NCBI RefSeq assembly: GCF_050402865.1
Contig: NZ_BAABMF010000001.1
Span: 62,001 to 126,000, forward strand
From: Clostridium_AF sediminicola
Lineage (GTDB): Bacteria; Bacillota; Clostridia; Clostridiales; Clostridiaceae
Length of the DNA stretch: 64,000 nucleotides
Direction of reading: 5' to 3'
The notes under the pieces were generated by a model. It was given only the letters and a program-made list of their open reading frames with translations, did no database searches and was not told the DNA's origin. Both the position numbers and the translations under genes were made by a program. How positions within the stretch are numbered: position 1 is the first letter of the stretch; each line of letters begins with the position of its first letter. Positions 17,340-25,539 of the stretch are shown here, piece after piece.

Positions 17340-18368
17340 ATGACGGGTTATGAGATTATTAAAGGTAATGTTGAGTTTACAAAACCTGAAAGAATAGGTA
17401 TTAGGTTTAACAGGATAGGTAATGTCAGCGATGTATTTAGAATATTTGTACAAAAACCAAGAAAACTTAGAGACGATGAACATGTTAATATGCTAAAAAA
17501 ACCTAGACCAATACCAGGGAAAATTGATGAATGGGGATGTTTTTGGGACTCATCAGATAGTAGTGGAGTAGATATGGGACAGGTTACTGAAAGTCCAATA
17601 AAAGAGTGGGAAGATTTTGAGGATTATAAAATGCCAGATCCTCATGCAGAAGGAAGATTTGATAATCTTGAAGAAGCACTAAAAGAAGCAGAAGAAAAAG
17701 GATTGTATGTTCAGTTAAATAGTCCACATTGTATTTTTGAAAGAATGCACTTTTTAAGAGGATTTGAAAACACATTAGTTGATACTATGATTGATAAAGA
17801 AAATATTGAAATATTAGCAGATAAATTAATGGAATATCAGATAGGTATAATTGAAGAGGCTTATAAACATGGAAAAGGCAGAATTCATTGTTATGACACA
17901 ACTGACGATTGGGGTTCCCAACAAGGATTACTTATTCCCCCGCCTATATTTAGAGAGGTATTTAAACCACGTTATAAAAAAATAGTAGAAGCTGCACATA
18001 AAGCAGGAATGCATGTAAGATTTCATACTGATGGTATGATTACTGAAATTCTTCAAGATTTTATTGATATTGGTATAGATATATTAAATATACATCAGCC
18101 TAGATTGGTAGATATCGATGAAGTTAGTAAAATTGCTAGAGGTAAAATATGTTTCGAAGCTGCTGTTGATATTCAAGCAACTTTACCTACAGGAGATAAA
18201 GATTTAATCAAAGCTGAAGTCCAAGAATTGGTTGAAAAGTGGGCTACACCAGAAGGCGGTCTTATTGGTGTAGAATATGGATATCTCTCAGCTATTGGTA
18301 CTACTAAAGAATCTATGGAATATGCATTAGAATGTTTCATGGAGCTTGGAAAACTAAAGAATGAATAA
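17340..18368 (+). CDS. Uroporphyrinogen decarboxylase (URO-D) family protein
   Basis: 342 residues with the URO-D/methyltransferase barrel pattern. Indicators are DTTDDWGSQQGLLIPPPIFREVFKPRYKKIVEAAH (in pieces, about 180-215), VRFHTDGMI with a conserved histidine and aspartate, and LNIHQPRLVDID. Homologues outside haem synthesis include cobalamin-dependent methyltransferases such as MtaA/MtbA-type proteins, and many uncharacterised proteins in sugar-use loci of Clostridia. No other haem genes are nearby, so a role in haem synthesis is unlikely. It directly follows the PTS genes and ends at a terminator, which suggests it works on the PTS substrate or its product. Reaction unknown. Confidence 0.85.
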   Translation: MTGYEIIKGNVEFTKPERIGIRFNRIGNVSDVFRIFVQKPRKLRDDEHVNMLKKPRPIPGKIDEWGCFWDSSDSSGVDMGQVTESPIKEWEDFEDYKMPDPHAEGRFDNLEEALKEAEEKGLYVQLNSPHCIFERMHFLRGFENTLVDTMIDKENIEILADKLMEYQIGIIEEAYKHGKGRIHCYDTTDDWGSQQGLLIPPPIFREVFKPRYKKIVEAAHKAGMHVRFHTDGMITEILQDFIDIGIDILNIHQPRLVDIDEVSKIARGKICFEAAVDIQATLPTGDKDLIKAEVQELVEKWATPEGGLIGVEYGYLSAIGTTKESMEYALECFMELGKLKNE

Positions 18369-18389
18369 AATTGAAATTAATTATAATAG

Positions 18390-18418
18390 AAGTGCATATG
18401 TGCACTTTTATTTTTTTT
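18390..18418 (+). terminator. Intrinsic terminator of the PTS/URO-D operon
   Basis: AAGTGCA (18390-18396) pairs with TGCACTT (18401-18407) across a 4-base loop and is followed by a T-rich tail to 18418. Confidence 0.8.
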
Positions 18419-18439
18419 GACTAAGTTAAATGGAAATTA

Positions 18440-18498
18440 TTGACAGTAAATAAATGGTAATATATAATTAAATTGTTAAACAATTAAACTGTAGAACA
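18440..18498 (+). promoter_or_regulatory. Consensus promoter with palindromic operator for the GntR-AtuA-ABC-ARH operon
   Basis: TTGACA at 18440-18445 and TATAAT at 18463-18468 are spaced by exactly 17 bases, a full sigma-A consensus. Directly downstream is a perfect 15-bp palindrome AATTGTTAAACAATT (18471-18485), and a further ACAATT half-site lies near 18494-18499. The palindrome covers the predicted transcription start, so a bound GntR protein would block initiation. Autoregulation by the GntR gene that follows is inferred. Confidence 0.75.
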
Positions 18499-18544
18499 AT
18501 TTAACTATGAATAAAAGATGTTTCCAAGAGTTTGGAGGGTGAAT

Positions 18545-19252
18545 ATGAAATTCAAAAATATCAAATCAATTAGATTATCAGATAAAGTGGCAGAAGAAAT
18601 AATTATGATGATAGAAAATGGACAACTAAAACCTGGTGATAAATTACCCACTGAAACAGTTCTTGCTGAGAAAATGGGAATAAGTAGAGGTATTTTGAGG
18701 GAAGCTTTAACTATTTTGCAATATAAAGGATACATAAGCAGGAAACCTAAGGATGGAACCTATATTAGGGAACTTTCAGAGAGTAACTTTATAAATAATT
18801 CTTTATTAAAGTCTTTTAAAAGGGCAACATATAAAGACTTAATTCAAATGAGAGAAGCATTGGAGCAAAAGGTAGTAGAACTGGCAGTTAAAAGTGCCAG
18901 TGATAAAGAAATTGAAGAGATGGAAGAATTCTTGACAAATGTTAATTTGAGTGATGATAAAAACTTGTTAGATTATAATTTTCATTTGAAGTTGGCTGAA
19001 CTTTCTAAAAATATTCTTCTCATTAATTTTATTGATATTTATTATGACTTAATACGTGAGTTAGGAGAAAGTAGTTTTAGAAATAAAAAGAGAAGGAGTG
19101 AAGTTATCCAAGAGCATAAATATATTATTCGAAAAATCAAATCTAGGGATGAAGATGCAGCTAAAGATGCAATAATGAAGCATTTGAGTATGGTTGAAAA
19201 GTCTATAGAATGTATAGATATAAATAAAACTATAGACTTAGGGATTGTTTAA
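18545..19252 (+). CDS. GntR-family regulator, FadR (FCD) subfamily
   Basis: 235 residues. The winged-helix domain (about 8-75) includes GDKLPTETVLAEKMGISRGILREAL, the family signature. The C-terminal all-helical FCD domain (about 95-225) has the metal-binding style residues in DYNFHLKLAE and the EHKYIIRKIKSRD segment. FadR-type sensors usually bind organic acids or sugar acids. GGAGGG lies about 5 bases before the ATG at 18545; an earlier in-frame ATG at 18518 lacks such a site. It is first in an eight-gene operon and probably senses an intermediate of that pathway. Confidence 0.92.
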   Translation: MKFKNIKSIRLSDKVAEEIIMMIENGQLKPGDKLPTETVLAEKMGISRGILREALTILQYKGYISRKPKDGTYIRELSESNFINNSLLKSFKRATYKDLIQMREALEQKVVELAVKSASDKEIEEMEEFLTNVNLSDDKNLLDYNFHLKLAELSKNILLINFIDIYYDLIRELGESSFRNKKRRSEVIQEHKYIIRKIKSRDEDAAKDAIMKHLSMVEKSIECIDINKTIDLGIV

Positions 19253-19274
19253 AAATAACCGAGGAGGCGAGATT

Positions 19275-20636
19275 TTGGAGAAAGAAGTAAAGATATTATC
19301 GCCCTGTGGTATGCTTGGGTATGGTTTTCCAGAAAAATCATTTCTGGATGGTATAAATGAAAATCCTAATGCAATTGTTGTGGATGCAGGTTCCACAGAT
19401 GCTGGTCCTCATAAGCTTGGGGCAGGTGTATCCATAGTGAGTAGACGAGCTGCAAAAAAGGATATAAAGATAATAATATCCCAAGGATTGCAGAATAAAA
19501 TACCTGTAATAATTGGTTCTGCAGGAGGAGCTGGAGCGAAACCCCATGTAAATTGGACTTTGGATATTATTGAAGAAATATTAAGAGAAGAAAGCTTAAA
19601 GGCAAAAATTGCAGTTATTTGGGCAGATTTTTCCCAGAAGAAAATTGATAATGCTTTAAGAGAAGGAAGAATATCACCTTTAGGAGATGGAGTAAAGTGT
19701 CTCACAAATGAGATTATTTATAAAACTAATAGTATTGTTGCTCAAATGGGACATGAGCCAATATTGGAAGCTTTGAAAAATCAAAGTGACATTATCCTTT
19801 GTGGAAGAGCATATGACCCTTCACCTTTTGCAGCGGTTGGAGCTTATTATGGTATGGAACTAGGTTTGTCTTATCATTTAGGCAAGATATTAGAATGTGG
19901 AGCTCTTTGTGCAGAACCAGGTACTACAAAAGACTGTATCATGGGAATATTAACAGAGAATGACTTTAGAGTAAAAGCTTTAAATCCTATAAGAAAGTGT
20001 AGAGAAACAAGTGTTGCAGCTCATACTTTCTATGAAAAAGAACATCCTTATATGCTTAATGGTCCAGGTTTTACATTAGATTTAAGTAAATGTGAATTTA
20101 GAGAAGTTGAAGATGGTGTGGTACAAGTACGTAATAGCAGATTTATAAAATCTGAGGAGTACTTTATAAAACTTGAAGGTGCAAGGAAAGTTAGTTACAG
20201 AACACTTGCGTTAGCAGGAGTTAGAGATCCAATTCTTTTAAATTCTATTGAGGAAGTAGAAAAATTGGTGGTAGAGCAAGTTTACCAATACTATAAGGAA
20301 ATTCCTAGACAAAAATACAAAATAAACTTTTATAACTATGGAAAGAATGCTGTTATGGGAAACAAAGAAATTGAAGTGTTTAAAGGTCACGAGATAGGTA
20401 CTTTATTTGAAGTAGTTGCAGAGACACAAGAACTTGCATCAAGTATATGTGCAACGGTAAGATCCACCTTTCTACATTATGGGTATGAGGGAAGAAAATC
20501 AACAGCAGGAAATTTAGCATTCCCATTTGCACCAAGTGATATTGAATTTGGACCAGTATACGAATTCTCAATATATCATTTGATGAAGGTTAAAAATGGA
20601 ATGGAGCCTTTTAAAATTGAATATTTATGGAGGTAA
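19275..20636 (+). CDS. AtuA-family (DUF1446) protein
   Basis: 453 residues from a TTG at 19275, chosen because GAGGAGG lies 7 bases upstream. The frame extends back to a TTG at 19245 that overlaps the GntR gene and has no good ribosome site. The sequence has the family's SPCGMLGYGFP start, VVDAGSTDAGPHKLGAG, IIGSAGGAGAKPH and the ILCGRAYDPSPFAAV stretch. AtuA was named from acyclic terpene use in Pseudomonas, where its own reaction is not firmly known. Proteins of this family often sit beside a DUF4387 gene, as here, which suggests a two-part enzyme. Reaction unknown. Confidence 0.85.
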   Translation: MEKEVKILSPCGMLGYGFPEKSFLDGINENPNAIVVDAGSTDAGPHKLGAGVSIVSRRAAKKDIKIIISQGLQNKIPVIIGSAGGAGAKPHVNWTLDIIEEILREESLKAKIAVIWADFSQKKIDNALREGRISPLGDGVKCLTNEIIYKTNSIVAQMGHEPILEALKNQSDIILCGRAYDPSPFAAVGAYYGMELGLSYHLGKILECGALCAEPGTTKDCIMGILTENDFRVKALNPIRKCRETSVAAHTFYEKEHPYMLNGPGFTLDLSKCEFREVEDGVVQVRNSRFIKSEEYFIKLEGARKVSYRTLALAGVRDPILLNSIEEVEKLVVEQVYQYYKEIPRQKYKINFYNYGKNAVMGNKEIEVFKGHEIGTLFEVVAETQELASSICATVRSTFLHYGYEGRKSTAGNLAFPFAPSDIEFGPVYEFSIYHLMKVKNGMEPFKIEYLWR

Positions 20637-20638
20637 TC

Positions 20639-20947
20639 ATGGTGTCATTATTTGAATTGGCTAAAGTTTTAAGAAGTAAGAATTCAGGACCTTTTGAACT
20701 AACACTTGATGTTCTCTTTGATAATAAAGAAAATTATCTAAAAGTAAAGAACTCAGGAAAAATAAATGTGGATACCATTTGTCGATTATATAACATTACT
20801 GCAGAGAGAGTATGTAGGATAGTATTTTTTGATAAAGCATTGGGATTTAAAATTACTATTTTAAGAGATGTATCATCAGGAAGTGTAGGAGATAGGGATG
20901 TATATGGAGCACAACAGCATGCTCCATTAATGAATCTTGAGATTTAG
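20639..20947 (+). CDS. DUF4387 family protein, partner of the AtuA-family protein
   Basis: 102 residues beginning MVSLFELAKVLRSKNSGPFELTLDVLF, the usual opening of DUF4387 proteins. The small alpha/beta protein ends DRDVYGAQQHAPLMNLEI, with a conserved DxDxxGAQQHAPL-like motif. The ATG at 20639 follows GGAGGT within the stop region of the AtuA gene; an ATG at 20627 would overlap it and is in the same frame. The tight spacing implies coupled translation and an equimolar complex with the AtuA protein. In some genomes the two are reported as one fused polypeptide, which supports the pairing. Biochemical role unknown. Confidence 0.85.
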   Translation: MVSLFELAKVLRSKNSGPFELTLDVLFDNKENYLKVKNSGKINVDTICRLYNITAERVCRIVFFDKALGFKITILRDVSSGSVGDRDVYGAQQHAPLMNLEI

Positions 20948-20964
20948 AGGGAGGTAGAGTAGTT

Positions 20965-21867
20965 ATGCAATCTAGAAATAATATTAAAAGAATAAGGAAA
21001 GATTGGCTATTATACGTTATGCTCCTTCCATCAATTATTTACTTTATAATTTTTCATATAATCCCATTATTCGGGATGGTATTAGCTTTTCAAGATTACA
21101 GAATTATTGGAGATAATATATGGGTAGGTTTGAAGCACTTCAGAGTCTTATTTAGTTCTCCGGCTTTTTTTAGTGTATTAAAAAATACAGCAATCATCAG
21201 TACAATGAAAATAGTCTTTTGCTTTCCAATACCAATAATATTTTCACTATTAATAAATGAAGTTAGAAGTACTGGTTTTAGAAAATATGTTCAATCAGTT
21301 GTATATTTACCCCACTTTTTATCCTGGGTTGTTATTGCTGGGATATGGATTAGTCTTCTTAGTCCTTCTGGTGGAGGTATAAATATTATACTTAATTTTT
21401 TCCATATGCCATCAATTGATTTCCTTACAAGTAAAGGAAGCATAAGATGGGTATTGGTTTTCTCAGAAATGTGGAGGAGTTCTGGATGGGATTCCATCAT
21501 TTATTTAGCTGCTATTATGAAAATAAGTCCCTCTCTTTATGAGGCAGCATACATGGATGGTGCTAAAAGGCTTCAGCAGATGAGATATATAACCTTGCCA
21601 GAATTAAAACCAACTATTATAACAGTTTTTATCTTAAACTTGGGATTCTTTATGAATGCAGGTTTTGAACAAGTTATAAACTTAATGAATGATTCCGTAA
21701 TAAGTGTTGTAGATATTTTAGATACGTATGTATACAGGATTGGTTTATTGAACGGTCAATATGCATATGCTACAGCAGCCAGTTTGTTTAAAGGAGTGAT
21801 AGGTGTGGTATTGATATTTGGTACACATATTTTATCAAAAAAATTAACTGGAAAGGGAATATTCTAG
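20965..21867 (+). CDS. ABC sugar transporter permease, LplB type
   Basis: A 300-residue permease of the CUT1 family, LplB branch. About six membrane helices are visible, starting WLLYVMLLPSIIYFIIFHIIPLFGM (in pieces). The cytoplasmic EAA loop reads EAAYMDGAKRLQQMRYITLP, which contacts the ATPase. Genes for the partner permease and the lipoprotein follow, but no ATP-binding gene is present, so a shared MsmX-like ATPase encoded elsewhere must power it. LplABC-type systems import complex or modified oligosaccharides in Firmicutes. Confidence 0.92.
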   Translation: MQSRNNIKRIRKDWLLYVMLLPSIIYFIIFHIIPLFGMVLAFQDYRIIGDNIWVGLKHFRVLFSSPAFFSVLKNTAIISTMKIVFCFPIPIIFSLLINEVRSTGFRKYVQSVVYLPHFLSWVVIAGIWISLLSPSGGGINIILNFFHMPSIDFLTSKGSIRWVLVFSEMWRSSGWDSIIYLAAIMKISPSLYEAAYMDGAKRLQQMRYITLPELKPTIITVFILNLGFFMNAGFEQVINLMNDSVISVVDILDTYVYRIGLLNGQYAYATAASLFKGVIGVVLIFGTHILSKKLTGKGIF

Positions 21868-21890
21868 GGTATATTACTAGGAGGGTTAAA

Positions 21891-22769
21891 ATGAAAAAGA
21901 TAAAATGGTCTTCTGTAATTATATATTCGGTTTTATTTTTTATTACACTCACTATGTTAATTCCAATTTTAAATATTTTGGCTCTTTCTTTGACTGATCC
22001 TGTGAATGCGCATAAGATGAGAGGTTTAGATATACTCCCAAAAGGATTGTCATTTATAAATTATAAAGTATTGTTTTCAAATCCTCAGATTGGGAAAAGT
22101 ATTTTTAATTCAATATTTATCACTGCTACAGGAACCTTTATAAATTTATTACTAACAGCAATGTCAGCTTATGTTTTGACAAGGCCCAAATTGGTTGGTA
22201 AAAGATTTTTCACAGTACTATTAATAATAATAATGGTATTTCAACCAGGCATGATTCAGGAATATTTAGTAATAATGAAGCTAGGGCTTATAGATAAATA
22301 TTTATCAGTAATCTTATACAAGGCTGTAAACGTTTATTATCTTATTATATTAATGAGGTTTTTTGAAGATGTACCAGAGAGCATTATAGAAGGGGCAATG
22401 ATTGATGGTGCAGGGCACGCTACTATATTTTCCAAAATAATGCTACCTTTGTCTAAGCCTGCTATTGCAACTTTAGGTTTGTTCTATGGAGTATTCCACT
22501 GGAATGAATTCTTTAAGGCATCAATATATTTGAATAGTAGGTCTAAATGGCCACTACAACTTGTTTTGAGACAATTTGTTGTGGTAAAAGATACTACGGC
22601 AATGTTGGGAGTTAATAGTTTGCTTTCTTATAATGATATGGCTCAGCTAGATTACGTTTCACTCCAAGCAGGAACAATTATACTTGCTATAGTACCATTA
22701 TTGGTTTTCTATCCTTTTATTCTAAAATATTATGCTAAGGGAAGTTTTGAAGGTGGAGTTAAGGAATAG
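21891..22769 (+). CDS. ABC sugar transporter permease, LplC type
   Basis: A 292-residue second permease with six predicted helices. The EAA loop is EGAMIDGAGHATIFSKIMLPLSKP (about residues 163-186, given in pieces as EGAMIDGAGHATIF and SKIMLPLSKP). The SFEGGVKE C-terminus is the usual ending of LplC/YtcP-like proteins. It starts 23 bases after the LplB gene with AGGAGGG upstream, and forms the heterodimeric channel with it. Confidence 0.92.
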   Translation: MKKIKWSSVIIYSVLFFITLTMLIPILNILALSLTDPVNAHKMRGLDILPKGLSFINYKVLFSNPQIGKSIFNSIFITATGTFINLLLTAMSAYVLTRPKLVGKRFFTVLLIIIMVFQPGMIQEYLVIMKLGLIDKYLSVILYKAVNVYYLIILMRFFEDVPESIIEGAMIDGAGHATIFSKIMLPLSKPAIATLGLFYGVFHWNEFFKASIYLNSRSKWPLQLVLRQFVVVKDTTAMLGVNSLLSYNDMAQLDYVSLQAGTIILAIVPLLVFYPFILKYYAKGSFEGGVKE

Positions 22770-22862
22770 GTATAAGGTTATGTTTTATATTATGGCTCTG
22801 TTTTAAAGAATAGCCAAAATCATTAATCCATAACTTAATATATAAAAATTAGGGGGTAAATT

Positions 22863-24350
22863 ATGAAAAAAAGACTTATTGGTATCATAACCGCTGTAGC
22901 TTTAATGTTTAGCCTTGTTGCTTGTGGTGGAACACAAGAGACTACATCAACAAATGATGGGAAATCAACCAATGATGCAGCCGAAACTAAAGAACCTGTA
23001 ACAATACGTTTGGTTATGAAGGATGAAGGTCCGTCGAATCCGACTGCGGTAGCTTATTTTAAGCAATTAGAAAAAGACTTGAAAGAGAACGAAAATCTTG
23101 ACATAAAAATTGAACTTATAGACATGCCTGAAGGAAATTATGCTGAAAAACTTAACTTGATGCTTTTAAGTAAGAATATTCCAGATATTATTTACTTCCA
23201 AGGTGGAGATAAGCAAATTGCAGACCAAGGATTACTTGAAGATTTAACTCCATATATCGAAAAGTCAAAGAATATCAAAAATATAATGCAACCGTATAAC
23301 ACAGAAAGAATGAAAAATTACCCATATTTATTATGGATAAAACCTCTTTCACAGAAGATACCTGTTATAAGAAAAGATTGGTTTGACAAAATGGAAACTG
23401 CAGATGCTTTGATGAAAGATCCATCTATTGATAATTACTATAATTTCTTAAAAGAGTTAAAGACTAATACTCCTGGAGGAGAAGGAAAACCTTCATATGG
23501 AATAACTGTTGCAGGAAAATTATTGGAAATAGATAGCATATTTGATATGGCTTTTGGAAATACAACTACTTGGTTAAAAGGTGAAGATGGAAAATATGTT
23601 TATTCTTTAGTATCTGATTCTGAAAAAGAAAAACTTACTTTCTATAACAAACTATACAAAGAAGGTATTTTAGATCCTGAGTATACAACTAAGAAATGGG
23701 ATACTAAGGAAAAAGCTTTTTATGATAGTGAAGTTGGTGTTATATCAGGAACTTCAGGTAAAGTAGTAGATATTTATGATGGAAAAATGAAGAAAGCTAA
23801 TGATACAAGTCTTGTAGTACTTCCACCAGCAAAGGGAAAAAGTCAGGGATTTGGTGCAACTGATGTAACAAAAGAAACAAGAGGAATAGCAATATCTGCT
23901 TTGTCTGAAAACAAAGAAATAGCTTTCAAAATACTTGATTATCTTGCAAGTACAGAAGGACAAATGTTAGACAGACTTGGATTCGAGAACGAACATTATA
24001 AAGTTGTTGATGGAAAAATAGAATTAACAGAAAAAGCTCAGGAATGGTATGCTAGGTTCTGGGAACCTAATGAATTCAAACCTTCAATACCATTAAAGTC
24101 AGGATTACTTGGTGAGCCAGGTCAAAAATCTCTTGAGTCAACAGGAGAGTATTATAAAAAAGATATAAACTTCATGATTCCAGAAGAATTTACAGCAAAA
24201 TGGGATGCTATGGAAAATCTATACAAAGAGTATTCTGCAGATATTATAACTGGTAAGAAGCCAATAAATGATTTTGATAAATTTGTTCAAGAGTGGTATA
24301 AAGCTGGTGGAGAAGAAATTACCGAATACGCAAATGAAAATTTAAAATAG
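22863..24350 (+). CDS. Sugar ABC transporter substrate-binding lipoprotein
   Basis: 495 residues. The lipoprotein signal peptide MKKRLIGIITAVALMFSLVAC has the lipobox LVAC with lipidated C21, followed by a Gly/Thr/Asn/Lys-rich linker. The mature part fits the family-1 extracellular solute-binding proteins of the LplA/YtcQ branch (INLMLLSKNIPDIIYF-like region near 97-115, late EWYKAGGEEITEYAN ending). It captures the substrate outside the membrane and delivers it to the two permeases. GGGGG lies about 7 bases before the ATG. The preceding 93-base gap is the largest in the operon and may hold a processing site or secondary promoter. Confidence 0.92.
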   Translation: MKKRLIGIITAVALMFSLVACGGTQETTSTNDGKSTNDAAETKEPVTIRLVMKDEGPSNPTAVAYFKQLEKDLKENENLDIKIELIDMPEGNYAEKLNLMLLSKNIPDIIYFQGGDKQIADQGLLEDLTPYIEKSKNIKNIMQPYNTERMKNYPYLLWIKPLSQKIPVIRKDWFDKMETADALMKDPSIDNYYNFLKELKTNTPGGEGKPSYGITVAGKLLEIDSIFDMAFGNTTTWLKGEDGKYVYSLVSDSEKEKLTFYNKLYKEGILDPEYTTKKWDTKEKAFYDSEVGVISGTSGKVVDIYDGKMKKANDTSLVVLPPAKGKSQGFGATDVTKETRGIAISALSENKEIAFKILDYLASTEGQMLDRLGFENEHYKVVDGKIELTEKAQEWYARFWEPNEFKPSIPLKSGLLGEPGQKSLESTGEYYKKDINFMIPEEFTAKWDAMENLYKEYSADIITGKKPINDFDKFVQEWYKAGGEEITEYANENLK

Positions 24351-24366
24351 TTGAGGGGGATGAATA

Positions 24367-25527
24367 ATGATTACTTTTCAGGAAAGAGTAAGAGGTGTTG
24401 TCTTAGCCACAGCCTTTGGTGATGCTATAGGAGCCTCTATAGAAAAGCTTAGTTATGAGGAAATTAAAGCCAAGTATGGAAGAGTTACAACTTTAGATAC
24501 AAAGTGGTATAAAGAAGAGTTTCCACCTGAGCAGAGATTAAACCGTATAAGGGGCAGAGGCATTATAACTGATGATACATTAATGACTTTGGCGCTTATG
24601 AGAGTTTATAACACTAAGAGAACACATATAGACTCTTTTGATATGGGTAATGAATTTGTTAAGGAGATAGCGTTCAGACCTACTTATATACCAGAGTTTG
24701 GCAGGCAGGCTTTGATAATTGATAGGCTTTTCTATCCTGAAAAGTATATTTTTATTCGTCACGTACTTTCAAACTGTGATCCTAGGGAAGGGGGTATTGG
24801 CAACATGGTCAATTGTGGTGCTGCAATGTACATTGCACCAATTGGGGTTGTCAATGCCTGTAACCCCAAGGCTGCTTATGATGAGGCAATTTCCTTTGCT
24901 ATGGGACATCAATGTAGCTATGGTTTAGAAGCAGCAGGGGTGTTAGCGGCATGCGTTTCTAAAGCATTTGAAAAAAATATTAGTGTAGAAGATATAATTG
25001 AAGTTGCTATTTCTTTAGCTAAAGATGGAACTAAAAAAGCAATTAAAGAACTTACAGATGCAGCAAGAGAATTAAAAGTCAATAAAGATGATAAGGATAG
25101 AATAGTAAAGAGTTTTCATAGTATTTTAGCAAAATATTCTCCTATGGGAAACGATATTTCTAGAAGTATTGATAAGGTTGGAATTCCCACAAATCACTAT
25201 ACTCAAAGTAGAATATTCAGTATAGAGGAGCTACCTATAGCTTTAGCTTATATAATTTTGAATGATGGTGATTTTTACGAATCTATAATAGATGGAATAA
25301 ATTCAGGAAGAGATACAGACTCCATAGGTGTAATGATTGGAGTGATTTTAGGGGCAATGCATGGTTATACAATAATGAAAAAAAGTGATATTGACATGCT
25401 TGAAAAGGTAAATAAATTAGATTTAATGGAAAGCGCTGATGAATTCTGCAGTGTTTCAAAAGATATAATTGAAATGGATATTAGAGAGAGCGAAAAGAAA
25501 AAAAATTTAATAAAGGCTATTCTTTAG
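24367..25527 (+). CDS. ADP-ribosylglycohydrolase (ARH) family protein, canonical metal motifs
   Basis: 386 residues of the all-helical ARH fold. The three Mg-binding regions are intact: GDAIGASIE (18-26), TDDTLMTLALM (68-78) and GRDTDSIG near 313-320. ARH enzymes cleave N- or O-glycosidic bonds to ribose in ADP-ribosylated proteins or small molecules; many bacterial homologues have no known substrate. Its place inside an importer operon argues for a small-molecule glycoside as substrate, not a modified protein. It overlaps neither neighbour and has GAGGGG upstream. It is paralogous to the next gene. Confidence 0.88.
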   Translation: MITFQERVRGVVLATAFGDAIGASIEKLSYEEIKAKYGRVTTLDTKWYKEEFPPEQRLNRIRGRGIITDDTLMTLALMRVYNTKRTHIDSFDMGNEFVKEIAFRPTYIPEFGRQALIIDRLFYPEKYIFIRHVLSNCDPREGGIGNMVNCGAAMYIAPIGVVNACNPKAAYDEAISFAMGHQCSYGLEAAGVLAACVSKAFEKNISVEDIIEVAISLAKDGTKKAIKELTDAARELKVNKDDKDRIVKSFHSILAKYSPMGNDISRSIDKVGIPTNHYTQSRIFSIEELPIALAYIILNDGDFYESIIDGINSGRDTDSIGVMIGVILGAMHGYTIMKKSDIDMLEKVNKLDLMESADEFCSVSKDIIEMDIRESEKKKNLIKAIL

Positions 25528-25539
25528 GAGGTATTCAGT

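Noticed and set aside
17340..18368. URO-D protein as a haem biosynthesis enzyme
   Set aside because: No other haem genes nearby, and the gene is embedded in a PTS operon; the non-haem URO-D group fits better.
20965..24350. Missing ATPase taken as a broken ABC transporter
   Set aside because: LplABC-type importers normally lack a local ATPase and share an MsmX-like one.
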